From the NCBI RefSeq assembly GCF_000429025.1, contig NZ_AUBB01000054.1, forward strand, positions 1 to 33,217: 33,217 nucleotides of DNA, read 5' to 3'. The first letter of the stretch is position 1, and each line of letters begins with the position of its first letter. The stretch is from Actinospineispora spinosispora DSM 44797. Lineage in GTDB: Bacteria; Actinomycetota; Actinomycetes; Mycobacteriales; Pseudonocardiaceae. Positions 1 to 7,960 of the stretch are shown in pieces. Made by a program: the position numbers and the translations under genes. A model generated the notes under the pieces. That model saw only the letters and a program-made list of their open reading frames with translations, ran no database searches and was not told the origin of the DNA.

Positions 1-113
1 CTGTTGGGCAGCGGCTTGTCATACAGCCGCTTCCCAGCCAGGTCTAGACCGACAGCGTGGTGGGCACCCTTGCCGACGTCCAGGCCGAGGAACACCTCGT
101 AACCGTTGTCCAC
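1..113 (-). CDS. IS110-family transposase, N-terminal part (runs off window start)
   Basis: Reading leftwards from a GTG at 113-111, the frame stays open to the window edge for 37 codons. It begins VDNGYEVFLGLDVGKGAHH and continues AVGLDLAGKRLYDKPLPN. A short beta strand followed by GLDVGKxxHHAVGLD is the hallmark start of the RuvC-like DEDD domain of IS110/IS1111 transposases, with the first catalytic Asp in LDVGK. A purine-rich Shine-Dalgarno-like stretch lies roughly 10 nt upstream of the GTG. The rest of the gene lies outside the window, so I cannot tell whether the element is intact. It belongs to a different IS110 subgroup from the complete copy near 6.5-7.8 kb, because the N-termini differ clearly. 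Confidence 0.75.
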   Translation of the reverse strand, partial: MDNGYEVFLGLDVGKGAHHAVGLDLAGKRLYDKPLPN

Positions 114-287
114 GTGCGTACCGTCTCTCCTACCGAATGTGCCGGTCACCAGTCAGCATCGACAGCCGGCAGCCACGTTACGAAGAGACCTACCCAGAGG
201 GTGGCCGTGTCCCTATTAGCGGTCCACCGATGCCACCAGACCCGGTGACACCACCCCCCGGATCATGCGTGCGACTGGGGGTGTAAG

Positions 288-638
288 TCATACCGGGCCT
301 GGCGACCGGAGCTCCTTGATCAGGAGCCACGAAGAAGGTAACGGGGCCAGTGCGGGATCGGTGAGTGCGATGGAACCGATCGAGGTCAGTCCACCGGCAG
401 CGGTGGATGCCAGCAGACGGTCGTGCACTACCGGTAGTTCTCTGATGCGCAGTGCGGGCACGATTGTGCCCGCGCCATCGTGCGGTGGCTTCAGCCAGGC
501 TCGACCGCCTTGCACCCACCACAGCATGGCACTGAGCACCACGACGATCGCGAGAACCGACCATGGGATGATCCCCTTCACCAGCGCCGCCCGCGGTATC
601 GGTTGCGAGCTTCGGGTGTCTCGCCCTGTCTCCGTCAC
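288..638 (-). CDS. Small single-pass membrane protein, unknown function
   Basis: This is a 116-residue ORF on the minus strand starting with GTG. It has a short polar N-terminus, then one clear hydrophobic segment at about residues 24-42 (IIPWSVLAIVVVLSAMLWWV), and then a soluble tail of about 70 residues rich in Ala, Leu and Ser. The topology suggests a bitopic membrane protein with the tail outside. I recognise no family. Two overlapping ORFs in other frames have low-complexity Arg/Ser/Thr composition and look like shadows, which favours this frame. It is separated from the CPBP gene upstream and could be the remainder of a longer gene cut by the nearby IS fragment. Function unknown. Confidence 0.45.
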   Translation of the reverse strand: MTETGRDTRSSQPIPRAALVKGIIPWSVLAIVVVLSAMLWWVQGGRAWLKPPHDGAGTIVPALRIRELPVVHDRLLASTAAGGLTSIGSIALTDPALAPLPSSWLLIKELRSPGPV

Positions 639-718
639 GGGCGGACTAAAGTATTTCCCCGGTTAGCGCCGCGACTAGGCTGATCTAAAGCGGAGACCCG
701 TTCATGGTGAGGTCTGGA

Positions 719-1699
719 TCAGGGGTCGCAGTGAGGGTGTGTGCGATGGCGGTGCACCATAGTTCGAATGCTGTTGCGGTGGCGTCCGCGAGTCGTTCGC
801 TGGCGGCGCCGGTTCCCATCGCGATTAGGTGTGCGCCGGCCGCGGCCCGATCTAGCACCGATGACCGCGAATGCAACGGTGGCACCCAGCAGATATCCGA
901 CAACCATCACCTCGCTTCCTCCGGGCGCAAGGTGGACGTCGACGCCGGTGTCGAAACCGGCCGGGGCGATGAAGATCCGGTTGACGGTGAGGAACGTCAG
1001 GTGCGCGGCGACGCAGACCCAGACCGAGCCACAGGCGATCCGAGCAGTCACCAGCATGGCCCCGAATACCGCGAGCAGGACCGCGTAAGCCGCCGGGTCC
1101 TGCCCACCTGGTGCGAACGTCACCGGCTCCGCGTGCCCCCAGATCAGCAGATCGAGCCCCGCGCCCACCGCGATACCGATCGACGGGGCGATCACGAACA
1201 GCGCCGTGGTGCCCGCTCCCGCCAGCCTCGGCCGCCAACGATCGGCAAGCGCGGAGAAGGTGTAGCCGCGCAGCGTGAGCTCCTCCGGCACGGCTTCCAA
1301 CAGCAGCGCCAAGACGGTGTTGACCAGCAAAAAGCTAGCGAGGGACCATCTGTCCACCGAGTCCACACGCAGAGTGCCTGCCGCGGCGCCGACGCCGAGC
1401 ACCAGCCCAGCGGACGTGCCAACCACGATGAACCCGTACCCGGCGGTTGCCGGCCTGCGAAGCCCCATCTCGCCCACCGGGCGGCGATCCCATTTCCCAC
1501 GCAGTGACAACACCAGCGGAACGGCGATCATGAACAGCGTCACCGCCGGGATCGCCTTCGCCGTGATTCCGGTCAACCCGAAGTGTTCGCTGCCCGCGAC
1601 CCCGGCCGTGTGCGCGACCCCGGAGGCGACGGCGAACACCAGGACGCCCAGCGCCGCACGAGCGAACGCACGGCGCCTCACACGATCGTGCTGGTCCAT
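719..1699 (-). CDS. CPBP-family intramembrane metalloprotease (Abi/CaaX protease-like), tail possibly frameshifted
   Basis: This 326-residue polytopic protein starts at ATG 1699-1697. Hydrophobic segments fall at about residues 14-30, 46-65, 85-110, 120-135, 160-190 and 205-225. The CPBP glutamate motif appears as EAVPEELTLRG (EExxxR), and a later helix carries a histidine in VCVAAHLTFLTVN, matching the family's metal-ligand His. CPBP proteins are membrane-embedded proteases or bacteriocin self-immunity factors; the substrate here is unknown. The last ~45 residues after VIGARSGRG become an Arg/His/Thr-rich string unlike a CPBP end. From about position 850 another frame gives a more natural, GC3-rich tail (AAAGAHLIAMGTGAASERL...) ending at 685. 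The gene may therefore carry a frameshift near 845-855. The family call is firm and the end is not. Confidence 0.75.
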   Translation of the reverse strand: MDQHDRVRRRAFARAALGVLVFAVASGVAHTAGVAGSEHFGLTGITAKAIPAVTLFMIAVPLVLSLRGKWDRRPVGEMGLRRPATAGYGFIVVGTSAGLVLGVGAAAGTLRVDSVDRWSLASFLLVNTVLALLLEAVPEELTLRGYTFSALADRWRPRLAGAGTTALFVIAPSIGIAVGAGLDLLIWGHAEPVTFAPGGQDPAAYAVLLAVFGAMLVTARIACGSVWVCVAAHLTFLTVNRIFIAPAGFDTGVDVHLAPGGSEVMVVGYLLGATVAFAVIGARSGRGRRTPNRDGNRRRQRTTRGRHRNSIRTMVHRHRTHPHCDP

Positions 1700-1813
1700 G
1701 CGAAGTAGTGTGTCTTAAGGACCGACGGCATCCGGGTGAGCGAAGGGCCTGGCTACTGGGGGGCCGCTTGTGGACATATCTGGCGACTCCTGGCAGGTGA
1801 GACGATCGACTTC

Positions 1814-2350
1814 ATGGCGACCGTGACCGGTGACTTCGAGCTGACCAGCGACGAGTTGCGAGTCGTAGCACGTCACGTCACTGAGACCGCTCAGGAAGTT
1901 CTCTCTGTGTTCGAGAACGTCGCCCCGAGCGAGCGACGACCGCGCGCCGCTCTCGACGCCGCGTGGGAGTTCGTCAACGGCGCCCGCGGGACCACGCTCC
2001 AGCGCGTCACTTCGTTGGATGCGCACCGGGCAGCGAAAGAGGCGCCCGCCGAAGCGTCACGTCTCGCTGCACAAGCCGCAGGGGACGCCGCGTCTGCCGC
2101 ATACCTGCACCCGATCGCCAAAGCTCACCAGGTGGGCCACGTCCTTCGCGCCGCTGCGAATGCATCGCGCATAGCGGAGATCAATTCAGGCGACGATCCC
2201 GACGTCGGCGACAACATGATCGAGCAGGCTCGCGAGCGAGCCACGCCGGTCCCGATCGATATGCTTCGCAGGTATCCGTTCGTGCCAGCTGGCAAGAGCC
2301 GCATCATGGTTGTGGTGGAGGTCATCGAGCACCTCATCGGATCGAGGTAG
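1814..2350 (+). CDS. Imm-5-like putative immunity protein
   Basis: The product is about 178 residues from the ATG at 1814. The frame is open further upstream to a GTG at 1736, but the extra 26 residues do not look like the family start, and an AGGTGA-like ribosome site lies about 12 nt before 1814. The protein is all-helical and carries the recognisable core FELTSDELRVVARHVTETA, then RPRAALDAAWEFVNGARG, RAAKEAPAEASRLAAQAAGD, SAAYLHPIAKAHQVGHVL and ERATPVPIDMLRRYPFVPAG. I know this pattern from actinobacterial proteins named putative immunity protein (Imm-5-like, sometimes mislabelled exonuclease SbcC). No toxin gene is adjacent, and the real role of the family is uncertain. Its end overlaps the convergent acyltransferase gene by 17 nt. 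Confidence 0.7.
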   Translation: MATVTGDFELTSDELRVVARHVTETAQEVLSVFENVAPSERRPRAALDAAWEFVNGARGTTLQRVTSLDAHRAAKEAPAEASRLAAQAAGDAASAAYLHPIAKAHQVGHVLRAAANASRIAEINSGDDPDVGDNMIEQARERATPVPIDMLRRYPFVPAGKSRIMVVVEVIEHLIGSR

Positions 2351-3329
2351 GCAGAGGTATCCACCCGAGCCGGATGCGCCAGTGTCTACCCTCTCGTAGG
2401 TGTCCCACAACCGCGCGTTGCAGGAATGTCGCCGGCTCCGGTAATCGCGGGTCCGAGGTCTCGAGTACCCAATCCAGGATCGCGCGGTCGCCGTTCGCCG
2501 CATCCGGCACGAGATGAAACCGCGCGGCGAACCGTATGATGTCGGAATCTGCGGGGAGGTACTCAGCCAGTTGTGGATCCAATAACCAGGACCGGCAGTG
2601 TGCGATCCTGGAGGAATCCTCCGGGAAGTGGCGGGTGAGGAATCGTCGTGCGTTGCTCAACGCCAAGCTGCATTCCTCCGGTGGCAGCGGGCCTGTCACC
2701 GGAACGTGCACGCTGAGCGCGTCGGCGGCGCTGTGGCCCGCTAGTGCGGTCGCCAGCTCGGGTCCGAGGAAGTCACGCTCGAATGTGAACCGTCCGATCC
2801 GGAATGCGAGCCCTCGGAATACTGTGACGACCCACTCGGGTCCCTCCAGTCCACCGTGGCCGTGGATTCGCCGGTGTCGGGCGAGGTTGATGGCCAACGA
2901 CTCGAGGGTGGCCCACGACACGTCGCTCGGGATGGCGCGCTCCCGGTGGTAGGCCAGTACGTGGGGCAGCAGGGCCAGGCACACGTGCGCGTAGAAGTAG
3001 CGACCCGCTGCTCCGGAGTCAGACGGTGACGGGCGTAGCCGGGGGGTCATTGCTCGCCGTCCCAGTGTGTGTAGGACGGCCTGTGCGGTCTCCTCCACCA
3101 GCTCGCACGGCCGTGGCGAGCGGGGCAGAGTCGCGATCAGTTCGCGTCGGTCGTCGCCGAAGATTCGCAGCTGGTCGAGCGCCTCACCCAGCTCGGATCC
3201 GTCCCGCAGATAGGCTCCACCGTCGGTGCTGATCATCGGCCGACACCCCATCCAACCAGCGCCAGTGGCGCTGTTACGGCCGACACCACGATGTTCGGGA
3301 CCCTGCGGATCAAGGTTCAGTCCATTCAT
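2334..3329 (-). CDS. Acyltransferase-domain protein with NAT_N and GNAT_C-like domains
   Basis: The product is up to 331 residues. The region from about residue 40 to 150 matches the N-terminal N-acyltransferase domain. Residues about 165-310 match the GNAT-like C-terminal domain, with FRIGRFTFERDFLG, HVPVTGPLPPEECSLAL, ARRFLTRHFPED and the very characteristic CRSWLLDPQLAEYLPADS followed by IIRFAARFHLV. These proteins are found widely in actinobacteria and are predicted acyl-CoA N-acyltransferases. I know of no defined substrate. The start is uncertain: ATG 3329 has no strong Shine-Dalgarno, and ATGs at 3251 and 3236 would remove an unconserved leader. It converges with the Imm-5-like gene, with a short 3' overlap. 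The upstream region is unusually AT-rich and probably holds its promoter. Confidence 0.8.
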   Translation of the reverse strand: MNGLNLDPQGPEHRGVGRNSATGAGWMGCRPMISTDGGAYLRDGSELGEALDQLRIFGDDRRELIATLPRSPRPCELVEETAQAVLHTLGRRAMTPRLRPSPSDSGAAGRYFYAHVCLALLPHVLAYHRERAIPSDVSWATLESLAINLARHRRIHGHGGLEGPEWVVTVFRGLAFRIGRFTFERDFLGPELATALAGHSAADALSVHVPVTGPLPPEECSLALSNARRFLTRHFPEDSSRIAHCRSWLLDPQLAEYLPADSDIIRFAARFHLVPDAANGDRAILDWVLETSDPRLPEPATFLQRAVVGHLREGRHWRIRLGWIPLPTSIR

Positions 3330-3574
3330 CGTCTGCGAATGAGATTTCGGACCGGCGGGAATCTACCGGCGATGGAACCGTTATTAGGATAAGGAAATAT
3401 TAATGAACCGTTAAGATAACGGAGTGCGCCATCGCCTGCCACTGTATTAAGTATTTCGCGGTATCTCCAGGATGAGAATCGACTGACTCTCGAAGGGTTG
3501 GTCCAGGTAGTAGAAGTATGGTTCGCTAGAAGCAGAGTAGTGGTCGCTATCCGACGAGATGCATTCCGGCAACT
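3330..3574. other. AT-rich non-coding stretch upstream of the acyltransferase gene
   Basis: I see no credible gene here. The segment at about 3370-3440 is markedly AT-rich against the surrounding DNA and contains the short direct repeat GAACCGTTA twice (about 3373 and 3398). It likely holds the promoter of the minus-strand acyltransferase gene and possibly scar DNA from lost genes. Confidence 0.4.
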
Positions 3575-3690
3575 TTATTGCGGGTGGGAGAGGCGGTCGC
3601 GGGCGAACCCGATGAGCTCGGCGCTGTAGCGGGCCGATTCACTCGTATACAGGCCGTGGTCGGCGCCGTCGGCACTGCTGACTCCGCCGC
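3575..3690 (-). pseudogene. Possible C-terminal remnant of an alpha/beta hydrolase-like protein
   Basis: The minus-strand frame ending with TAA at 3575 gives GADHGLYTSESARYSAELIG and then FARDRLSHPQ. A Gly-Ala-Asp-His followed by a helix ending in FxRDRL resembles the catalytic-His end of alpha/beta hydrolases. Upstream the resemblance is lost: short stretches in other frames (for example one reading SNLALADTTTLRTTLQRISG near 3700-3760) may be further debris. The whole 3.55-3.90 kb region contains no intact gene. This is a weak call based on one short motif. Confidence 0.25.
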
Positions 3691-3900
3691 AGTCATCGGG
3701 CGAAGGTGCCGCTGATCCGCTGGAGGGTGGTGCGCAGTGTCGTGGTATCGGCGAGCGCCAGGTTGGACAGGCACGCAAAGTAGGGCCAACTCGGCTGCGT
3801 CCTCGTTGACGAGCACCCTGTTGTCGACCGGTGATGGGTTGTTCGATCCGCCGGCGGTGGCCGTGAGCTGCTCGCAACCATCTCCGACGGTCGATTCCCG

Positions 3901-4506
3901 TCAACTGGTGAACAAGAGTCTGGCGCCGAGCGCGATGAACGAAGCCGCGAATATCCGTCTCATCCAGGACAACGCCCCGGGTCGGGAGATTACCTGATTT
4001 CGTACCGAGGCGGCACAGAGGCCGTATACGATGAACATGGCAAAGGTGAGGAGCATGAAGACTGCGCTCAACCCCAGCATTCGACCGACTAAATTCGGGT
4101 CGTCGGGACTCACGAACTGGGGTAGAAATGCGAAGAAGAACAGGGTGAGTTTCGGGTTCAGGATGTTGATCAGTATTCCTGATATTATCACCCGGACCGC
4201 GGAGTGGGGAGTCAGGTGGTCTAGTGCGACGGCGTCTTCGTCTCGCAGCATCGCCCATGCCATGTACAAGAGGTAGGCGACGCCAAGGTATTTCACGATC
4301 TGGAAGGCGAGTGCGCTGGTGTGTAGCAGCACGGCGATGCCGGTGACGGTCGCCAGCATGTGCGGAACGATGCCGAGCGTGCAGCCGGTCGCGGCGATCA
4401 CGCTGGCCTTGCTGCCCTGGGAGATACCGGCGGACAGGGTGTAGATGACGCCGGTCCCAGGTATGGCGACCACGATCAGTGTGGTCACCAGGAAGGCGAT
4501 GCTCAT
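3901..4506 (-). CDS. LysE/RhtB-family amino-acid/metabolite exporter
   Basis: The product is 201 residues from ATG 4506-4504, the usual length for the LysE family. It starts MSIAFLVTTLIVVAIPGTGV, where the PGTGVIYTLSAGISQG segment corresponds to the conserved PGP....GxxxG pattern after the first helix. It continues with GIVPHMLATVTGIAVLL, YLGVAYLLYMAWAMLR, and GILINILNPKLTLFFFAFLP, the last being the diagnostic NPKxxLFFxAFLPQF motif. Six transmembrane helices are predictable. The family exports amino acids and related small molecules by proton antiport; the substrate here is unknown. The frame is open further upstream, but those ~98 residues are Arg/His-rich and look non-coding. The gene is transcribed divergently from the broken phosphotransferase. 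Confidence 0.9.
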   Translation of the reverse strand: MSIAFLVTTLIVVAIPGTGVIYTLSAGISQGSKASVIAATGCTLGIVPHMLATVTGIAVLLHTSALAFQIVKYLGVAYLLYMAWAMLRDEDAVALDHLTPHSAVRVIISGILINILNPKLTLFFFAFLPQFVSPDDPNLVGRMLGLSAVFMLLTFAMFIVYGLCAASVRNQVISRPGALSWMRRIFAASFIALGARLLFTS

Positions 4507-4692
4507 GTGTGCACTCTGTCGCCGAGGCGGCCCGCAGTGCAGTGCCAAAAAGAGTGAGATTACCGGTTCCATAACCGCCGGTCCACCGAGAACGCTGTGT
4601 CGGTGACTGTCCGAGCGAATCCGGCTTGCGTGCTCAAGCGAAGTACCGCGATCCTGGCCCGTGTGATTTCGGACGGCCTGACTTCGAGCGGG

Positions 4693-5694
4693 ATGGCGGT
4701 GACCGCTGAGCGGTTCGGGCTTGGCCCGTTGCTCGGTGAACCGGAGCTGATGGCCCGAGGCGCGGTATCGAATCGGGTGCGGCGGGTGCGGACCGGACAC
4801 GGCTCGTTCGTGGTGAACGAGATGGTGTCACACGCCGATCGCGAGTGGTTCGTGCCCTCGGTGGAGGCTGCTTTCGCCATTGAGCATCGAGCCAGGTCCG
4901 CGGGCGTGGTCATGCCGGAGCCGTTGCCGGTCCCCCGGACCGGCCGCTGTCTGGCTCGGGTCGAGGGCCGCCTGGTGCGAGTGCATCGGTGGATGGAGGG
5001 CCGCAGCCCACTCTCGGATGAGGTGGATGGCGTGCTCGCCGGGTCAGCGGGGGAGTTGTTGGCCGGTATCCACCGTGCGTCGGATCACCAGGTCACAGTG
5101 ACGGGATCGTGGAGCCACTTGCGTCGAGCCACTGGCACGGACTGGCCGACCGGATCTCCGAGCGCGCCCCGCTGTTGGCGGCGCGGGTACGTGCTGATGC
5201 GGGCTCATGGGAAGAGTTGATGGTGCGGACTGCCGTCGCCGAGCGTTCGAGTGATGTTCTGAACAGTCATGCTGATCTCGACCCGAAGAACACGCTGCTG
5301 CGCACTGACGGTTCGTTGGCCGCGGTCGACTGGGACGCGGCTCGCCCGGTGAGCGCAGGTCAGGAATTGGTGCAGATCATGCTGGACTGGTCGGTGCGGG
5401 GGTACGCCGGCTGCAGGGTTTGACGATGCGCGGATGTGTTCGGTCCTGGACGGGTACCGGGCGGCCGGCGGCCCGGCGCTGGTCGCGGCGGTTCCCGAGG
5501 CATTCGGCTCGTGGGTGGGTTCCTGGGTGTGGTGGCTGGACTTCCAGTTGGAGGAGAGCATCGCCGCCGGTGTGGATCCCGAGAACGGGATCGAGCAGGC
5601 GACGAGTGCGATGGACTCGTTGCGGCAGACATTCGATGAGCTGGACGCCTGGACGGCGCTGCTGCGAACCAGGCAGTCAGGTTCGCTGCGGTGA
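4693..5694 (+). pseudogene. APH-family phosphotransferase (aminoglycoside/choline kinase-like), two frameshifts
   Basis: Three consecutive frames together make one APH-fold kinase. The first frame, probably from ATG 4693 (a GTG at 4597 is also possible), reads GAVSNRVRRVRTGHGSFVVN and ...RVHRWMEGRSPLSDE up to about 5110. The second (about 5110-5415) reads HWHGLADRISERAPLLAARV and then the catalytic NSHADLDPKNTLL with the downstream AAVDWDAARP. These correspond to the HxDxxxxN brigade loop and the metal-binding DxD of the APH family. The third frame, from about 5416, reads GFDDARMCSVLDGYRAAGG and continues to TGA 5694. All catalytic residues survive, but the frame breaks near 5105-5130 and near 5412-5420 would prevent a single product. 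Either the gene is dying or the sequence has two indels. Substrate unknown; the subgroup resembles uncharacterised actinobacterial APHs more than known resistance enzymes. Confidence 0.75.
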
Positions 5695-5900
5695 GGGCGA
5701 GCTCGACCCATGTTCGCGCCGACGATCAAGAGAGGTTGCTGCAGGTCCTGGTGGCGGCATATCGGACCTCGAATGTGATCACCCCGTCGGCGGTGCGCCA
5801 GGGGGTCGTGGCGCATACCCGGCGAGCGGCGGGCATACATGCCGGCGCGAAAGGTCTTGCTCAGGCTTATTCTAACCGGCAGTGGATGCGCGGAGCGACA

Positions 5901-6167
5901 CTATCGTTGATCTTTATGCAAGATACCTACGCAAGAATCTGACTCGTCATATCGATGAAGCGGATCATCACACTCACCGTGATTTCCCAAGCACGGCGGT
6001 GAATTGGGCTCCATGGCATTACAAGGGGGACCTGCTGATCGCTCGGGGCTGTTTTGCTTGCCGGTACTTGCCGCAGTGGCCTCAGCCGGGCCTGCGCCAA
6101 TCACAGCGCCGCCCATGATGACAGTCACCGCCGCAGCAACGACAGCAGCCTTACACTTGCGGTTCAT
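5901..6167 (-). CDS. Small secreted four-Cys protein (paralogue family member 1)
   Basis: The product is 88 residues from ATG 6167-6165, preceded by a good AAGGAG ribosome site 7 nt away. The N-terminus MNRKCKAAVVAAAVTVIMGG followed by AVIGAGPAEATA is a textbook Sec signal peptide, with cleavage near AEATA. The mature part (about 55 residues) is hydrophilic and carries four cysteines in PPCNAMEPNSPPCLGNHGEC and DSCVG, which suggests two disulfides. I recognise no family. Its signal peptide is strikingly like that of the protein starting at 11124 (MNRKxxxxVVAxA...AGPAxA), and the four-Cys mature region resembles that of the protein starting at 32633. The frame is open further upstream, but the ribosome site and signal peptide fix this start. 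The function could be a secreted peptide, inhibitor or signal; unknown. Confidence 0.7.
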   Translation of the reverse strand: MNRKCKAAVVAAAVTVIMGGAVIGAGPAEATAASTGKQNSPERSAGPPCNAMEPNSPPCLGNHGECDDPLHRYDESDSCVGILHKDQR

Positions 6168-6389
6168 CTGGCAGCTCCTTGCATGATTCAGTAGCCATCG
6201 CCTCGTCCACCCTCGGCGGTTCGGCCGGCCGACGATGTGCGGGCGCGTCGTTGCCGGACCTCGCCGGATCGTCTTCACCGTGGATCCACCCACTGGAGCC
6301 TAATGGGGGTAACCGGGCTGATCTAGTGCATGATCACGTTCGGTGGCTGCTGGTTGGTGAGCACTCGCGGAGTCAGGACCCCGAAGGGG

Positions 6390-6547
6390 AGTCCTAAGCA
6401 GAGACCGTGCCCCGGCCGGTAGTCGGGAGGGCTGAGACCGCTGATGGGATGACATGCCCGATGTTGTGGGTCGTGAGCACTGGACCATTAGGCTGGGGCG
6501 CACCTCCCGCAGCTGCTGTGACCTGTCCGGTAGAGCGTGTGAGGTGA
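6390..6547 (+). ncRNA. Candidate bridge RNA in the left non-coding end of the IS110 element
   Basis: In IS110-group elements, the non-coding left end just before the transposase gene is transcribed into a structured bridge RNA that pairs with target and donor DNA (established for IS621). This stretch sits in that position. It is G/C-rich with several short self-complementary blocks, for example around 6448-6465 and the run GGCTGGGGCGCACCTCCC at about 6490-6508. I have not folded it and cannot delimit the guide loops; the call rests on position and element class. Confidence 0.4.
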
Positions 6548-7801
6548 TTGTTCAGTGTATTCGTGGGTGATGACTGGGCCCAGGACCACCATGATGTGGA
6601 GATCCAGGACCAGAGCGGTCGCCGAGTGGCTGCGATGCGACTCCCTGAGGGCGTTGCGGGGTTGGCCCGATTGCACGCGTTGATCGCTGAGCATGCCGGC
6701 GGGCTCGAGCCTGACCAGGTGGCGATCGGGATCGAAACCGATCGTGGTCCGTGGGTGCACGGATTGGTCTGCGCCGGTTACCGGGTGTTCGCGATCAACC
6801 CGCGCCAGGCAGCACGGTTCCGCGAGCGATACGCCATTTCCGGAGCGAAGAGCGACACCGGCGACGCGCATGCCTTGGCCGATATGGTTCGCACCGACGC
6901 GCACCAACTGCGCGAGGTTGCTGGCGACAGTGACCTGGCTGAGGCAATCAAAGTTCTGGTCCGTGCGCACCAGAACCTGATCTGGGATCGGACTCGTCAG
7001 GTGCAGCGGCTGCGCGTGGGGTTGCGGGAGTACTTCCCGGTCGCGCTGGAGGCGTTCGAAGATCTTGCTGGCGCGGACGCGTTAGAGCTACTGGCTAGGG
7101 CGGCGCCAGACCCGGTCATGGCCGCGCGGTTGAACCGCACACAGATCAGCGGTGCGCTGCGGCGGGCACGCCGCAACCACGTTGAGCTCAAGACTGAACG
7201 GGTCCGGACGGCGTTGCGGTCTGAACAACTAAGCCAACCGAGGGAACTCAGCGCCGCGTTCGCAGTGGTGACCTGCTCGTTGACCGCGCTGATCGCCGGG
7301 TTGAACACTCAGATCGCCGCAATGCATAAAGAGGTCGCCAGCTACTTCGAACGCCACCCCGCCGCGTCGATCTACCGCGCCCAGCCCGGTCTAGCAGCGG
7401 TGCTGAGCGCTCGGGTGCTGGCCGAATTCGGCGACGACCCTGCCCGGTACGCGGACGCGAAAGCCCGAAAGAACTACGCGGGCACCAGCCCGATCACCCG
7501 CCAGTCCGGCATGAAAAAGACCGTGCAGGCCCGGTTCGTGCACAACGACCGCCTGGTCGACGCGTTGCACCGGCAAGCCCAAGGGGCATTGACCGGCAGC
7601 CCCGGCGCCCGCGACTACTACGACCGGCAGCGCGCACGCGGCCTTGGGTACCAGCCTGCGCTGCGCCAGCTCGCCAACCGCCTGGTCGGCATCCTGCACG
7701 GCTGCCTCAGGAACGGAACGCCCTACGACGAAGACACCGCCTGGCCTCCAAGGCGCCCCTTGAACCCGAGCCGGCTGCGCGGCCAACCACCACACAGATG
7801 A
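6548..7801 (+). CDS. IS110-family transposase, complete
   Basis: This is a 417-residue protein of normal family length. The N-terminal RuvC-like DEDD domain shows VFVGDDWAQDHHDVEI (first Asp, residues 8-9), AIGIETDRGPWVHGL (Glu63) and GAKSDTGDAHALADMVRTD (Asp103 and Asp106). The middle is a long helical region (about 140-270). The C-terminal Tnp_20 domain runs from about residue 275 with RAQPGLAAVLSARVLAEFG, KNYAGTSPITRQSGMKK (which holds the candidate catalytic serines) and a trailing helix GYQPALRQLANRLVGILHG. The start is the TTG at 6548, just after an in-frame stop and a GAGGTGA ribosome-like site; GTG 6563 is the alternative. It appears intact and possibly active. It inserts DNA by a recombinase-like mechanism guided by the element's bridge RNA. 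Confidence 0.93.
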   Translation: MFSVFVGDDWAQDHHDVEIQDQSGRRVAAMRLPEGVAGLARLHALIAEHAGGLEPDQVAIGIETDRGPWVHGLVCAGYRVFAINPRQAARFRERYAISGAKSDTGDAHALADMVRTDAHQLREVAGDSDLAEAIKVLVRAHQNLIWDRTRQVQRLRVGLREYFPVALEAFEDLAGADALELLARAAPDPVMAARLNRTQISGALRRARRNHVELKTERVRTALRSEQLSQPRELSAAFAVVTCSLTALIAGLNTQIAAMHKEVASYFERHPAASIYRAQPGLAAVLSARVLAEFGDDPARYADAKARKNYAGTSPITRQSGMKKTVQARFVHNDRLVDALHRQAQGALTGSPGARDYYDRQRARGLGYQPALRQLANRLVGILHGCLRNGTPYDEDTAWPPRRPLNPSRLRGQPPHR

Positions 7802-7942
7802 GCAGCGTCGCAGTCAGCTAGGCGTCGGACCGTTTCAGCGTCACCGGTCTCTCGGAAGAGGCCGCCCAAGCGAGTGTCACCGTGGACTACCCACTCGCCA
7901 GCATGAAGCCGAGGGGATAGAACTGGCGCGATTGCGGGCTAC

Positions 7943-7950
7943 CTATATAG
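7943..7950 (+). promoter_or_regulatory. Palindromic -10-like CTATATAG just before PadR start
   Basis: CTATATAG ends 10 nt before the PadR ATG. A TATATA hexamer at that distance fits a leaderless or near-leaderless actinomycete promoter. As a perfect 8-bp palindrome it could also be part of a PadR operator. I see no convincing -35 or Shine-Dalgarno, except the AGGGGT next to the ATG. Confidence 0.4.
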
Positions 7951-7960
7951 AGTTAGGGGT

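Larger units (their letters stand above)
6380..7850 (+). mobile_element. IS110-family insertion sequence (ends approximate)
   Basis: A full-length IS110-type transposase (6548-7801) is flanked by non-coding DNA, about 170 nt on the left and about 50 nt on the right by my estimate. IS110 elements have no clear terminal inverted repeats and usually make no target duplication, so the ends cannot be fixed from one copy. The long left end is typical of the IS110 group, as opposed to the IS1111 group. Adjacent genes (secreted protein to the left, PadR to the right) are not visibly interrupted. Confidence 0.6.

Noticed and set aside
5691..5942. Small plus-strand ORF starting at the APH stop
   Set aside because: No motif, weak codon bias and no ribosome site; it overlaps the opposite secreted-protein gene.
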